From assembly GCA_030655215.1 (NCBI GenBank), contig JAURVZ010000029.1, positions 1-64,000 of the forward strand: 64,000 nucleotides of DNA, read 5' to 3'. Positions 56,876-64,000 of the stretch are shown one piece after another. The DNA is from Pseudolabrys sp. (GTDB taxonomy: Bacteria; Pseudomonadota; Alphaproteobacteria; Rhizobiales; Xanthobacteraceae). The notes under the pieces are model-generated. The model did not search any database. It was not told where the DNA came from and worked only from the letters and a program-made list of their open reading frames with translations. Position numbers and translations under genes: made by a program. How positions within the stretch are numbered: position 1 is the stretch's first letter; every line of letters starts with the position of its first letter.

Positions 56876-57394
56876 TTACTCGGTCGTCAGGCCGCTGACG
56901 GTCTCGGCTTCCGGTTCCTGGAAGAACTTGCGAGTCAGCATGCGTTCGATAATGAAAAGGATGGTCACAGCGCCGCCGATAACGACCGGCGCGTAAGACA
57001 GGCCGACTGACATGATCGGAAATTCCGGGATCCACTGGTTCCAGGTGGTCGAGACCAGCGCAGAACCCCACACCACCATGAACAGATTGGTGGCCAGCAT
57101 GCAGGCTTCGAGAAACCAGCCGAGCATTTCCCGGTAGGGCTCTTTGAGATAGGTCGGCAGCACGCCGACGCCGATGTGCAGATATTCGCGGTAACAGACG
57201 ACCGCGGCGAAGAACGACATGACGATCATCAGCAGCGTGGCGATCGGCTCAGGCCAGGAGGCCGCGCTGTTCAGCACGTAACGCGTAAAAACGCCGTAAG
57301 GAATGATCAGCGTGATGATGATGAGGCAGGTGCTTGCGATGATCAGGCAAGCTCGATGGAGCGCATCCATCGCCTGGATGTAGCGAGCTATCAT
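56876..57394 (-). CDS. dctQ: TRAP transporter small permease (DctQ)
   Basis: Four-TM DctQ-like protein next to dctM; FFAAVVCYREYLHIGVGVL. Confidence 0.88.
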   Translation of the reverse strand: MIARYIQAMDALHRACLIIASTCLIIITLIIPYGVFTRYVLNSAASWPEPIATLLMIVMSFFAAVVCYREYLHIGVGVLPTYLKEPYREMLGWFLEACMLATNLFMVVWGSALVSTTWNQWIPEFPIMSVGLSYAPVVIGGAVTILFIIERMLTRKFFQEPEAETVSGLTTE

Positions 57395-57415
57395 TCATTC
57401 CCCCTTGAAAAGATT

Positions 57416-57457
57416 GGCCGGCCAAGTCCTGAAGGACTTGGCCGGCTCTTGTTGTTT
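57416..57457 (-). promoter_or_regulatory. strong hairpin in dctP-dctQ intergenic region (attenuator or mRNA-stabilising)
   Basis: GGCCGGCCAAGTCCTgaAGGACTTGGCCGGC; weak U tract on either strand. Confidence 0.55.
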
Positions 57458-57466
57458 ATACGGAAG

Positions 57467-58465
57467 TTACTTCACGTCCTGGATGCGCTTGACCAGAGCG
57501 GTGTACTTCGAACCGTACTTGTCCCAGACCGGCTTGACGGCGTCCTGGAAGGGCTTCTTGTCGGCGATGGTGATGACGTTCACGCCGGCGGCCTTGATCT
57601 TGTCCATGGCGACAACGACGCGCGCATCCCACAGCTTGCGCTGCTCGAGTTGCGATTCCTTGCCGAACTTCATGATCAGGGCCTGATCTTCCTTCGACAT
57701 GGCATCGAACGCCTTGCGCGAGAACACCAGGATTTCCGGGATGATCAGATGCTCGGTCAGGGTGTAGTGCTTGGCGACCGGAACGTGACCGAACGAGTCA
57801 TAGCTCGGCGGGTTGTTCTCGGCGCCATCGACCACGCCGGTCTGCATCGCGCTCATCACCTGGTCCATCTGCATCGGCACGCCGTTGCCGCCGAGGGCAT
57901 TCATCGTGTCGACGAACATCGGATTGCCCATCATGCGGATCTTGAGACCCTTGAGATCGGCCAGCGATTTGACGTCACGCACCTTGTTGTAGAAAGAGCG
58001 CGCGCCGCTATCCATCCAGGCCAGGCCGATCATGCCCGACTTCGGATTATCGGTGATTTCCTTGAGCAACTCGTCGCCGATCGGGCCGTCAACAACGGCG
58101 CGCATGTGCGCGATGTCGCGGAACACGAAAGGCAGGTTGAAGACGTTGAGGTTGTCGACAACGGCGCCGACCGGACCGACGCTGACGCGCGCGAACTGCA
58201 ACGCACCAACCTGAGCCTGCTCGATCATTTCCTTTTCGCCGCCGAGCTGCATCGACGGGAACATCTGGATGCTGAGGCGGCCATTGGTGGCGGCTTCAAG
58301 CTTCTTGCCGATCGACACGACGGCATCGACCGTCGGGTAACCCATCGGATGCACGTCGGCTGCTTTGAGAACCTGCTTCGACTGGGCGAAAGCCGGGGCC
58401 GCCCCAAATGCGGTCGCAACCGCCAGCACGCCGGCGGCGGCCATAAGCATTCTGCGTGTCGTCAT
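57467..58465 (-). CDS. dctP: TRAP transporter substrate-binding protein (DctP)
   Basis: Signal peptide MTTRRMLMAAAGVLAVATAFGAAPAFAQ; DctP-family core (MGNPMFVDTMNALGGNGVPMQMDQVMSAMQTGVVDGAENNPPSYDSFG). Confidence 0.94.
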   Translation of the reverse strand: MTTRRMLMAAAGVLAVATAFGAAPAFAQSKQVLKAADVHPMGYPTVDAVVSIGKKLEAATNGRLSIQMFPSMQLGGEKEMIEQAQVGALQFARVSVGPVGAVVDNLNVFNLPFVFRDIAHMRAVVDGPIGDELLKEITDNPKSGMIGLAWMDSGARSFYNKVRDVKSLADLKGLKIRMMGNPMFVDTMNALGGNGVPMQMDQVMSAMQTGVVDGAENNPPSYDSFGHVPVAKHYTLTEHLIIPEILVFSRKAFDAMSKEDQALIMKFGKESQLEQRKLWDARVVVAMDKIKAAGVNVITIADKKPFQDAVKPVWDKYGSKYTALVKRIQDVK

Positions 58466-58554
58466 GTGGTAAATTCCTCCCTGTATGTTATTCGTTTTCA
58501 TCCGAGGCACGCCGACCAGCTTTTGGTTCAACGGATTGATCGCCACGGCACGGC

Positions 58555-59358
58555 ATGCTACTCATCAGGTCATATGATGACAAGGTCGGCGCTCGCCGGT
58601 CAAGTGCGCGGGATCGAAGTTTGACAAAAAATCTTTCTTCGCTGCGGCCTGTCGAGGCGCCGCGCGGATTGTCCGCTGAAATCGTCTCGCGGCTGACTGC
58701 CGATATTATGAGCGGCAAGCTCCTGCCCGGCTCTCGCCTGCCGACTGAACAAGAAATGATCACCGCCACCGGCGTCAGCCGCACCGTTATTCGCGAGGCG
58801 GTTGCAGCTTTGCGCGCCGACAAGCTGGTTGTCAGCCGCCAGGGCATTGGCACTTTCGTCGCAGAACACGTTCGCCGGCCGTTTCGGGTCGATTTCGACG
58901 AAAGCTCTTCGCTGCGCGATGTTCTCAACGTCATGGAGCTGCGCACCGGCGTTGAAGTCGAGGCGGCCGGCCTTGCCGCCGAACGCGCCACGCCCGCCCA
59001 GATCAAGAAAATCACCGAGCGTTTCGACGCCATTCAGGCGGCCATCGATCGCGGCGAGATCGCCGTCGAGCAAGACTTCGCCTTTCACTGCGAGATCGCC
59101 GAAGCCACCAATAATCAGCAGTTCAAAGGCTTTCTCGAATATCTCGGCAGCTTCGTGATCCCGCGCCAGACGGTATGGGGCCGCTCCGCGCCGCTGCTCA
59201 GCCGCACCAATTTGACGACGTTCCAGCGCGAACATGAACAGATCCTGGAGGCCATTCGCAGCGGCTCGGTGCCGAAGGCGCGCGCCGCCATGCGCAGCCA
59301 CCTCGGCAATAGCCGCCTGCGCCACAACAAACTCGCCACCGAAATGGGCATCAAATAG
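58555..59358 (+). CDS. FadR/FCD-family GntR transcriptional regulator
   Basis: GLSAEIVSRLTADIMSGKLLPGSRLPTEQEMITATGVSRTVIREAVAALRADKLVVSRQGIGTFV; start may be TTG at 58621. Confidence 0.9.
   Translation: MLLIRSYDDKVGARRSSARDRSLTKNLSSLRPVEAPRGLSAEIVSRLTADIMSGKLLPGSRLPTEQEMITATGVSRTVIREAVAALRADKLVVSRQGIGTFVAEHVRRPFRVDFDESSSLRDVLNVMELRTGVEVEAAGLAAERATPAQIKKITERFDAIQAAIDRGEIAVEQDFAFHCEIAEATNNQQFKGFLEYLGSFVIPRQTVWGRSAPLLSRTNLTTFQREHEQILEAIRSGSVPKARAAMRSHLGNSRLRHNKLATEMGIK
58569..58581. promoter_or_regulatory. candidate GntR operator palindrome
   Basis: GTCAT-ATG-ATGAC perfect dyad in the dctP / GntR divergent region. Confidence 0.4.
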
Positions 59359-59388
59359 CGCCCTCCCCACCTCAATAGAGAGCACGCC

Positions 59389-60192
59389 ATGAAAATCCTC
59401 GTTACCGGCGCGGCCGGCGGCATCGGCACGCGTTTGCGCCAGCTTTTACCGGCGATCTATCCCGACATCCGCTGGAGCGACTTGCGCAAGCCCGACGATC
59501 TCAAGCCGAATGAAGAATTCATCCAGGCCGACCTCGCCAACCTCGATGAGGTCGAGAAGATCGTCGAGGGCGTCGATGGCATCATCCATCTCGGCGGCTT
59601 TTCGGTCGAAGGCTCATGGGAGACCATTCTCTCCGCCAACATCATCGGCTGCCGAAACATGTATGAGGCGGCCTACCGCGCCGGCGTGAAGCGCGTGGTT
59701 TTCGCCTCGTCGAACCATGCCGTCGGCTTTTACCCGCGCACGCAGAAGATCGGCGTCGATGTCACCGTGCGTCCGGACTCGCGCTACGGCGTCAGCAAGG
59801 CTTTCGGCGAAGCGATGGGCGCGCTCTATGCCGACAAGCATGGCCTGCGCGTGACGTGCTTGCGCATCGGCAATTTCGGCGATGAGCCGATCGATGTGCG
59901 CCGGCTGTCGATCTGGCTCAAGCCGGAAGACCTGGTGCAGCTCTGCCGCATCGGCCTTGAGCATCCCGGCATTCACTTCGAGATCTTCTACGGCGCCTCG
60001 AACAATGCCGCCGCGTGGTGGGACAACAGCAATGCTGTCAAGTTCGGCTATAAGCCGGTTGGCGTCGGCGAGGACTTCCGCGCCTCGGCGGAAGCTGCTC
60101 AGAAAAACATCAAGCCCGATCCAGTTGGCGACAAATTGCAGGGCGGTACCTATCCGAGCGCCGAATACGACGCCGACAAGCGGGCACGGTAA
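59389..60192 (+). CDS. udh: NAD-dependent uronate dehydrogenase-like epimerase/dehydratase family protein
   Basis: VTGAAGGIGTRLRQLLP...HLGGFSVEGSWETILSANIIGCRNMYEAAYRAGVKRVVFASSNHAVGFYPR...RYGVSKAFGEAMG. Confidence 0.8.
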   Translation: MKILVTGAAGGIGTRLRQLLPAIYPDIRWSDLRKPDDLKPNEEFIQADLANLDEVEKIVEGVDGIIHLGGFSVEGSWETILSANIIGCRNMYEAAYRAGVKRVVFASSNHAVGFYPRTQKIGVDVTVRPDSRYGVSKAFGEAMGALYADKHGLRVTCLRIGNFGDEPIDVRRLSIWLKPEDLVQLCRIGLEHPGIHFEIFYGASNNAAAWWDNSNAVKFGYKPVGVGEDFRASAEAAQKNIKPDPVGDKLQGGTYPSAEYDADKRAR

Positions 60193-60202
60193 TTTCCTTT
60201 CT

Positions 60203-60320
60203 TCTCCCCTCCCCCTTGTGGGGAGGGGTTGGGGTGGGGGTAATAAAGAGACGCTACTCTCTTGCCCTCTTGCTATCACCCCCCTCCCCGACCCTCCCCC
60301 ACAAGGGGGGAGGGAAAAGG
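60203..60320. repeat. C/G-rich inverted repeat element (copy 2)
   Basis: CTCCCCTCCCCCTTGTGGGGAGGGGTTGGGG...CCCCTCCCCGACCCTCCCCCACAAGGGGGGAGGG. Confidence 0.65.
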
Positions 60321-60461
60321 AAGAAACCGCCGCGCTTGCAAACCCAAAAGCAAGTCCGCCGTCCCGGCAACGCAGCGGAGCTATATTGTTTTACCCGATG
60401 CGGCCCGCAACTCCGCCGTGCTAGGCTCGGCGTTCCATAAAGAACGCCGGGACCTGACGAT

Positions 60462-62177
60462 TTGCTCTCCTATTCGCGCGACAAGGACGACACTTACACG
60501 CTGCCGGCCGAGATGTTCGGCTACCGGCTGCTGACCGACCCGCGGCTGAACAAGGGCACCGCCTTTACCGAGGAAGAGCGCACCGCCTTCGGCCTGCACG
60601 GCCTGTTACCGCTCACCGTGTTCAACATCGATGAGCAGGTCCGGCGCCGCATCCAGGTGCTGCGCGAATTCCACACCGATCTCGAACGCTACGCCTTCCT
60701 GCGCGAATTGCAGGACACCAACGAGACCTTGTTCTACGCCCTGCTGAGCCAGAACGTCGAAGAGCTGCTGCCGATCGTCTACACGCCGACCGTCGGCGCC
60801 GGCTGCAAATCTTTCAGCCGCCTGTTCCGCAAGCCGCGCGGCATCTTCCTGTCGATTCCGCATCGCGACCGCATCAAGCAGATTCTCGCCAATCCTCTGT
60901 TCGACAAAACCGAGGTTGTGGTCGTCACCGATGGCGAACGCATTCTCGGTCTCGGCGATCAGGGCGCCGGCGGCATGGGCATTCCGATCGGCAAGCTGGC
61001 GCTCTACACCGCCTGCGGCGGCATCGATCCGGCAACCGCCCTGCCGATCTTCCTCGATGTCGGCACCGATAACGAAGAGAACCTCAACGACCCGCTTTAC
61101 ATCGGCTGGCGGCACAAGCGCGTACGCGGCGCGGAATATGACAGCTTCATCGAGGAGTTCGTCTCGGCGCTGTCGGAACGCTGGCCGCATGTCATGTTGC
61201 AGTGGGAAGACTTCGCCAAGCACAATGCCAGCCGCCTGCTTGATCAGTATCGCGATCGTGTCTGCAGCTTCAACGACGACATTCAGGGCACTGCCGCTGT
61301 CGCCACCGGCGCACTACTGGCGGCGATCAATGTCACCGGCGTGCCGATGCACGAACAACGCATCGCCATTCTCGGCGGCGGATCGGCCGGTTGCGGCATT
61401 GCCAGCCTGTTAATGTCGGCCATGGTCGATGCCGGGCTTGATCCGCAGGATGCAGCGCGGCGTTTTTATCTGATCGACAAAGACGGCCTGCTCACCGACG
61501 ACATGATCGGCCTGCATTCGTTCCAACTGCCCTTCGTGCAGCCGCGCGACGCGCTCGCTGGATGGGGCACCGACGACCTGAACCGCATTTCGCTGCTTGA
61601 TGTCATCCACAACGCCAAGCCGACGGCGTTGCTCGGCGTTTCGGCGCAGGGCGGCGCCTTCAGCGAGCCCGTCGTGCGCGCCATGGCCAAGCTGAACAAT
61701 CGGCCGATCATCTTCCCGCTGTCTAATCCGAGTTCATGCGCCGAAGCGATGCCGTCCGATATCGAGCGCTGGAGCGAAGGCCGCGCCATCATCGGCGCCG
61801 GCTCGCCCTTCCCGCCGATCGTCCGCAATGGCCAGCCGTTCAAGGTCGATCAGTCGAACAACTCCTACATCTTTCCCGGTGTCGGCTTGGGTGCGATTGC
61901 TACGCATGCCACCGCCATTACCGACGCAATGTTCATGGCTGCTGCCAAGGCTCTGGCCGACCTGTCACCGGCGCGCGGCAATCCGGAAGCCAATCTGTTG
62001 CCCCGTGTCACCGAATTGCGCGATGTCGCGATTGCTGTCGCCATTGCGGTCGGCAAGCAGGCGCATGCCGAGGGTCTTACCTCCGGCGTTGACGCGGACG
62101 GTATAGAACAAGCCGTGCGCGCCAAGATGTGGACACCGCGTTATTTTCCTTATCGCCGGGCGGGCAGCAACACGTAG
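60462..62177 (+). CDS. NAD-dependent malic enzyme
   Basis: KGTAFTEEERTAFGLHGLLP, YTPTVGAGCKSFSRLFRKPRGIFLSI, ILGLGDQGAGGMGIPIGKLALYTACGGI, CSFNDDIQGTAAVA. Confidence 0.96.
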   Translation: MLSYSRDKDDTYTLPAEMFGYRLLTDPRLNKGTAFTEEERTAFGLHGLLPLTVFNIDEQVRRRIQVLREFHTDLERYAFLRELQDTNETLFYALLSQNVEELLPIVYTPTVGAGCKSFSRLFRKPRGIFLSIPHRDRIKQILANPLFDKTEVVVVTDGERILGLGDQGAGGMGIPIGKLALYTACGGIDPATALPIFLDVGTDNEENLNDPLYIGWRHKRVRGAEYDSFIEEFVSALSERWPHVMLQWEDFAKHNASRLLDQYRDRVCSFNDDIQGTAAVATGALLAAINVTGVPMHEQRIAILGGGSAGCGIASLLMSAMVDAGLDPQDAARRFYLIDKDGLLTDDMIGLHSFQLPFVQPRDALAGWGTDDLNRISLLDVIHNAKPTALLGVSAQGGAFSEPVVRAMAKLNNRPIIFPLSNPSSCAEAMPSDIERWSEGRAIIGAGSPFPPIVRNGQPFKVDQSNNSYIFPGVGLGAIATHATAITDAMFMAAAKALADLSPARGNPEANLLPRVTELRDVAIAVAIAVGKQAHAEGLTSGVDADGIEQAVRAKMWTPRYFPYRRAGSNT

Positions 62178-62183
62178 CAATAT

Positions 62184-62272
62184 CCGTTCGTCCCCGCGAA
62201 AGCGGGGACCCAGTTCTAACTTGTAATTTTGTAAACGTAGCTCTGGGTTCCCGCTTTCGCGGGAACGAACGG
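62184..62272. repeat. inverted repeat element (copy A)
   Basis: CCGTTCGTCCCCGCGAAAGCGGGGACCCAG...CTGGGTTCCCGCTTTCGCGGGAACGAACGG. Confidence 0.75.
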
Positions 62273-62288
62273 AGTGGGGATCGATCCC

Positions 62289-62606
62289 ATGGGACAACCG
62301 CTGATGAAGAAATTTGTTGTTGCGAGCTTGCTCGCCCTCGCCTCCCCCGCCGCGGCGCAGGACATTCGTGGCATGGAGCTTTGCACCGCCGAAAAGACCA
62401 TGGAGCGCCGCACCGGCTGCCTGCAGGCCAACAACGAATTTTTGCAGCAGGCTCTGGCCAAGCAGACCCGTGCCGCCGATGACAAGCTCAAGGCGGCTGA
62501 TGCCAAGCTCTTGGCTCTCGAGGCACGTTTGACGAAGCTGGAAACCGAGCTTGCGGCGCTGAAGGCGAAACCGGCCGAGCCAGTGGCGCCGGCGAAGAAG
62601 CCATAG
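62289..62606 (+). CDS. hypothetical protein, coiled-coil C-terminus
   Basis: MGQPLMKKFVVASLLALASPAAAQDIRGMELCTAEKTMERRTGCLQANNEFLQQALAKQTRAADDKLKAADAKLLALEARLTKLETELAALK. Confidence 0.65.
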   Translation: MGQPLMKKFVVASLLALASPAAAQDIRGMELCTAEKTMERRTGCLQANNEFLQQALAKQTRAADDKLKAADAKLLALEARLTKLETELAALKAKPAEPVAPAKKP

Positions 62607-62611
62607 CCATT

Positions 62612-62702
62612 CTCCGTTTGTCCCCGCGAAAGCGGGAACCCAGTTCTTTCTGATAAAAATGAAATTGCGGCCCTGGGTTCCCGCTTGCGCGGGACGAACG
62701 GA
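62612..62702. repeat. inverted repeat element (copy B)
   Basis: TCCGTTTGTCCCCGCGAAAGCGGGAACCCAG...CTGGGTTCCCGCTTGCGCGGGACGAACGGA; same family as copy A. Confidence 0.75.
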
Positions 62703-62888
62703 GTTTGCGTTACGACCTTCTCTTAAAACGTTTCTCGCGCACCAAAATCGTCGCCGCCATCGCCTCCAGCTCGTCGGCGAGCGAACCCTTCGCCGCATTC
62801 CATCCAGCCCATGACGATAGGAATTGCCATAGAGGAAGGTATCGCCGCGTGGTCGCCAAACGCCCGCCGCAGTTCGCCAGCCGTTGAG

Positions 62889-63497
62889 CTACCAGTGATA
62901 GTTCAACCCGGCGCGCACCAGATCATTGGTGATCGGCACCGATTGCGGCGGCGTGTTCGCCCCGCCCATGAAGGTCGCGGTACCGAGATCGAGCCGCTGA
63001 TACTCGACCTTGGCGCTCCAGTTGCGGCTCAGGCTGTATTCCACGCCAGCGCCCGCGGTCCAGCCGGTGCGTTTCGTTGAACCGGTGCCGGCCGGCTGCA
63101 TAGCATTGACGTCGCCATAGGCGATGCCTCCGGTGACGAACGGCAAGAAACGGCCGACGGCCAGACCGAGCCGCGCCCTCGTCGAGCCGAGCCAGTCCTG
63201 CTGAACGCCGCTCGCTGACGGTTTGAGATTGCCCCAGCCGATGTCGGACTCGATGCCGAGCACGGTATTGCCGGCTTGCCAGTTGTAGCCGACCTGCCCG
63301 CCGCCGAGACCGCCGCCATTGAAACCGATGGCGCCGTTCGCACCGACATAGAATCCCGACCAATCGACCGGCGGGACGCCGGGCGCAGTGTAAACCGGCG
63401 ACGCCTGCGTCGGGCTGGGCGCCACATCGGCGGCAAAGGCCGAACCCGTGGCTACGAGCCCTGCGAAAGCAACCAAGAGGGACAATGTACGCTTCAC
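62889..63497 (-). CDS. outer membrane β-barrel protein (Omp25/porin-like family)
   Basis: GTG start then KRTLSLLVAFAGLVATGSAFAADVAP...PPVDWSGFYVGANGAIGFNGGGLGGGQVGYNWQAGNTVLGIESDIGWG. Confidence 0.85.
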   Translation of the reverse strand: MKRTLSLLVAFAGLVATGSAFAADVAPSPTQASPVYTAPGVPPVDWSGFYVGANGAIGFNGGGLGGGQVGYNWQAGNTVLGIESDIGWGNLKPSASGVQQDWLGSTRARLGLAVGRFLPFVTGGIAYGDVNAMQPAGTGSTKRTGWTAGAGVEYSLSRNWSAKVEYQRLDLGTATFMGGANTPPQSVPITNDLVRAGLNYHW

Positions 63498-63610
63498 CGG
63501 TTCACCCGACTGACTAAACTCGTTACTTGCGAAACCTAATCGCGCCCTGTGGTCGATTTGTGGAACCACAACAATGAAACCGCCACTGAGCCGACACCCC
63601 TTCGCCTCAA

Positions 63611-64000
63611 TCATCTCCGCTTGAGGAAACGCTTGATCATGCCGCGCTTCTCGCGCGGCAGCTTCGCCAGTTCGATGTCGCTAACCAGCTTCGCGCCGCC
63701 GCTGCGACGCTCGAGCACCAGCTTGCGGCTATGGAATTGCTCGAGCTCCGGCCGGTGACCGACGCTGATAATGGTCAGCCCCTCCATCGCGTCCGACAAC
63801 AGCTTCATCAGCTCGTCCTGGCTCTTCGGATCGAGCGCCGCTGTCGCTTCGTCGAGCACTATGATGTCCGGCCGGTGCAGCAGCACGCGCGCCACGGTAA
63901 GGCGCTGCTTCTCGCCGCCGGACAATGTCTGGTCCCACGGCGCCTCTTCCTCAAGACGATCCTTGAGATGGCCGAGGCCGACCTTGTCGAGCACGTCACC
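63611..64000 (-). CDS. ABC transporter ATP-binding protein, SbmA/YddA-like (5' end beyond window)
   Basis: WDQTLSGGEKQRLTVARVLLHRPDIIVLDEATAALDPKSQDELMKLL...IISVGHRPELEQFHSRKLVLE. Confidence 0.8.
   Translation of the reverse strand, partial: GDVLDKVGLGHLKDRLEEEAPWDQTLSGGEKQRLTVARVLLHRPDIIVLDEATAALDPKSQDELMKLLSDAMEGLTIISVGHRPELEQFHSRKLVLERRSGGAKLVSDIELAKLPREKRGMIKRFLKRR

Noticed and set aside
57176-58624. 482-aa plus-strand ORF
   Set aside because: Antisense across dctQ and dctP; composition typical of antisense artefacts.

Overview
A 64 kb, high-GC chromosomal window. Gene content, SciP/FlbD-type flagellar regulators and overall protein style suggest an alphaproteobacterium, probably Rhizobiales; the genus cannot be fixed from sequence alone. 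Most of the window is ordinary chromosome. It holds a gentisate-type aromatic catabolism neighbourhood, ergothioneine genes egtB/egtD, a phosphonate-type ABC transporter with two tandem substrate-binding proteins, mnmA, a flagellar block (fliK, flgD, sciP, fliF-fliG-fliH-fliN-flbD, flhA), a GGDEF/EAL protein, and a TRAP/uronate dehydrogenase/GntR cassette followed by malic enzyme. The main accessory feature is an ~11.3 kb integrated element (about 15305-26633) in a tRNA-Met(CAU) gene. It is bounded by an exact 45-bp direct repeat of the tRNA 3' end. It encodes a tyrosine integrase, an AlpA-like HTH protein, a Rep-like protein followed by four iteron-like repeats phased at 22/22/33 bp, and a TerL with a putative TerS. 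It also carries two uncharacterised genes downstream of terL, a cytoplasmic trypsin-like protease and an uncharacterised 285-aa protein. No capsid, portal or tail gene is recognisable. This looks like a replicating, packaging-competent phage-satellite-like element. Recurrent TGTTGCA/TGCAACA pairs upstream of its main transcription units suggest a shared operator. In the flagellar block, fliF and flhA share a CtrA-like box plus a GGCAA-N3-TTGCC dyad at identical spacing, and fliK has a sigma-54 promoter with a similar dyad upstream. All functional calls are from reading the sequence; no database search was run.
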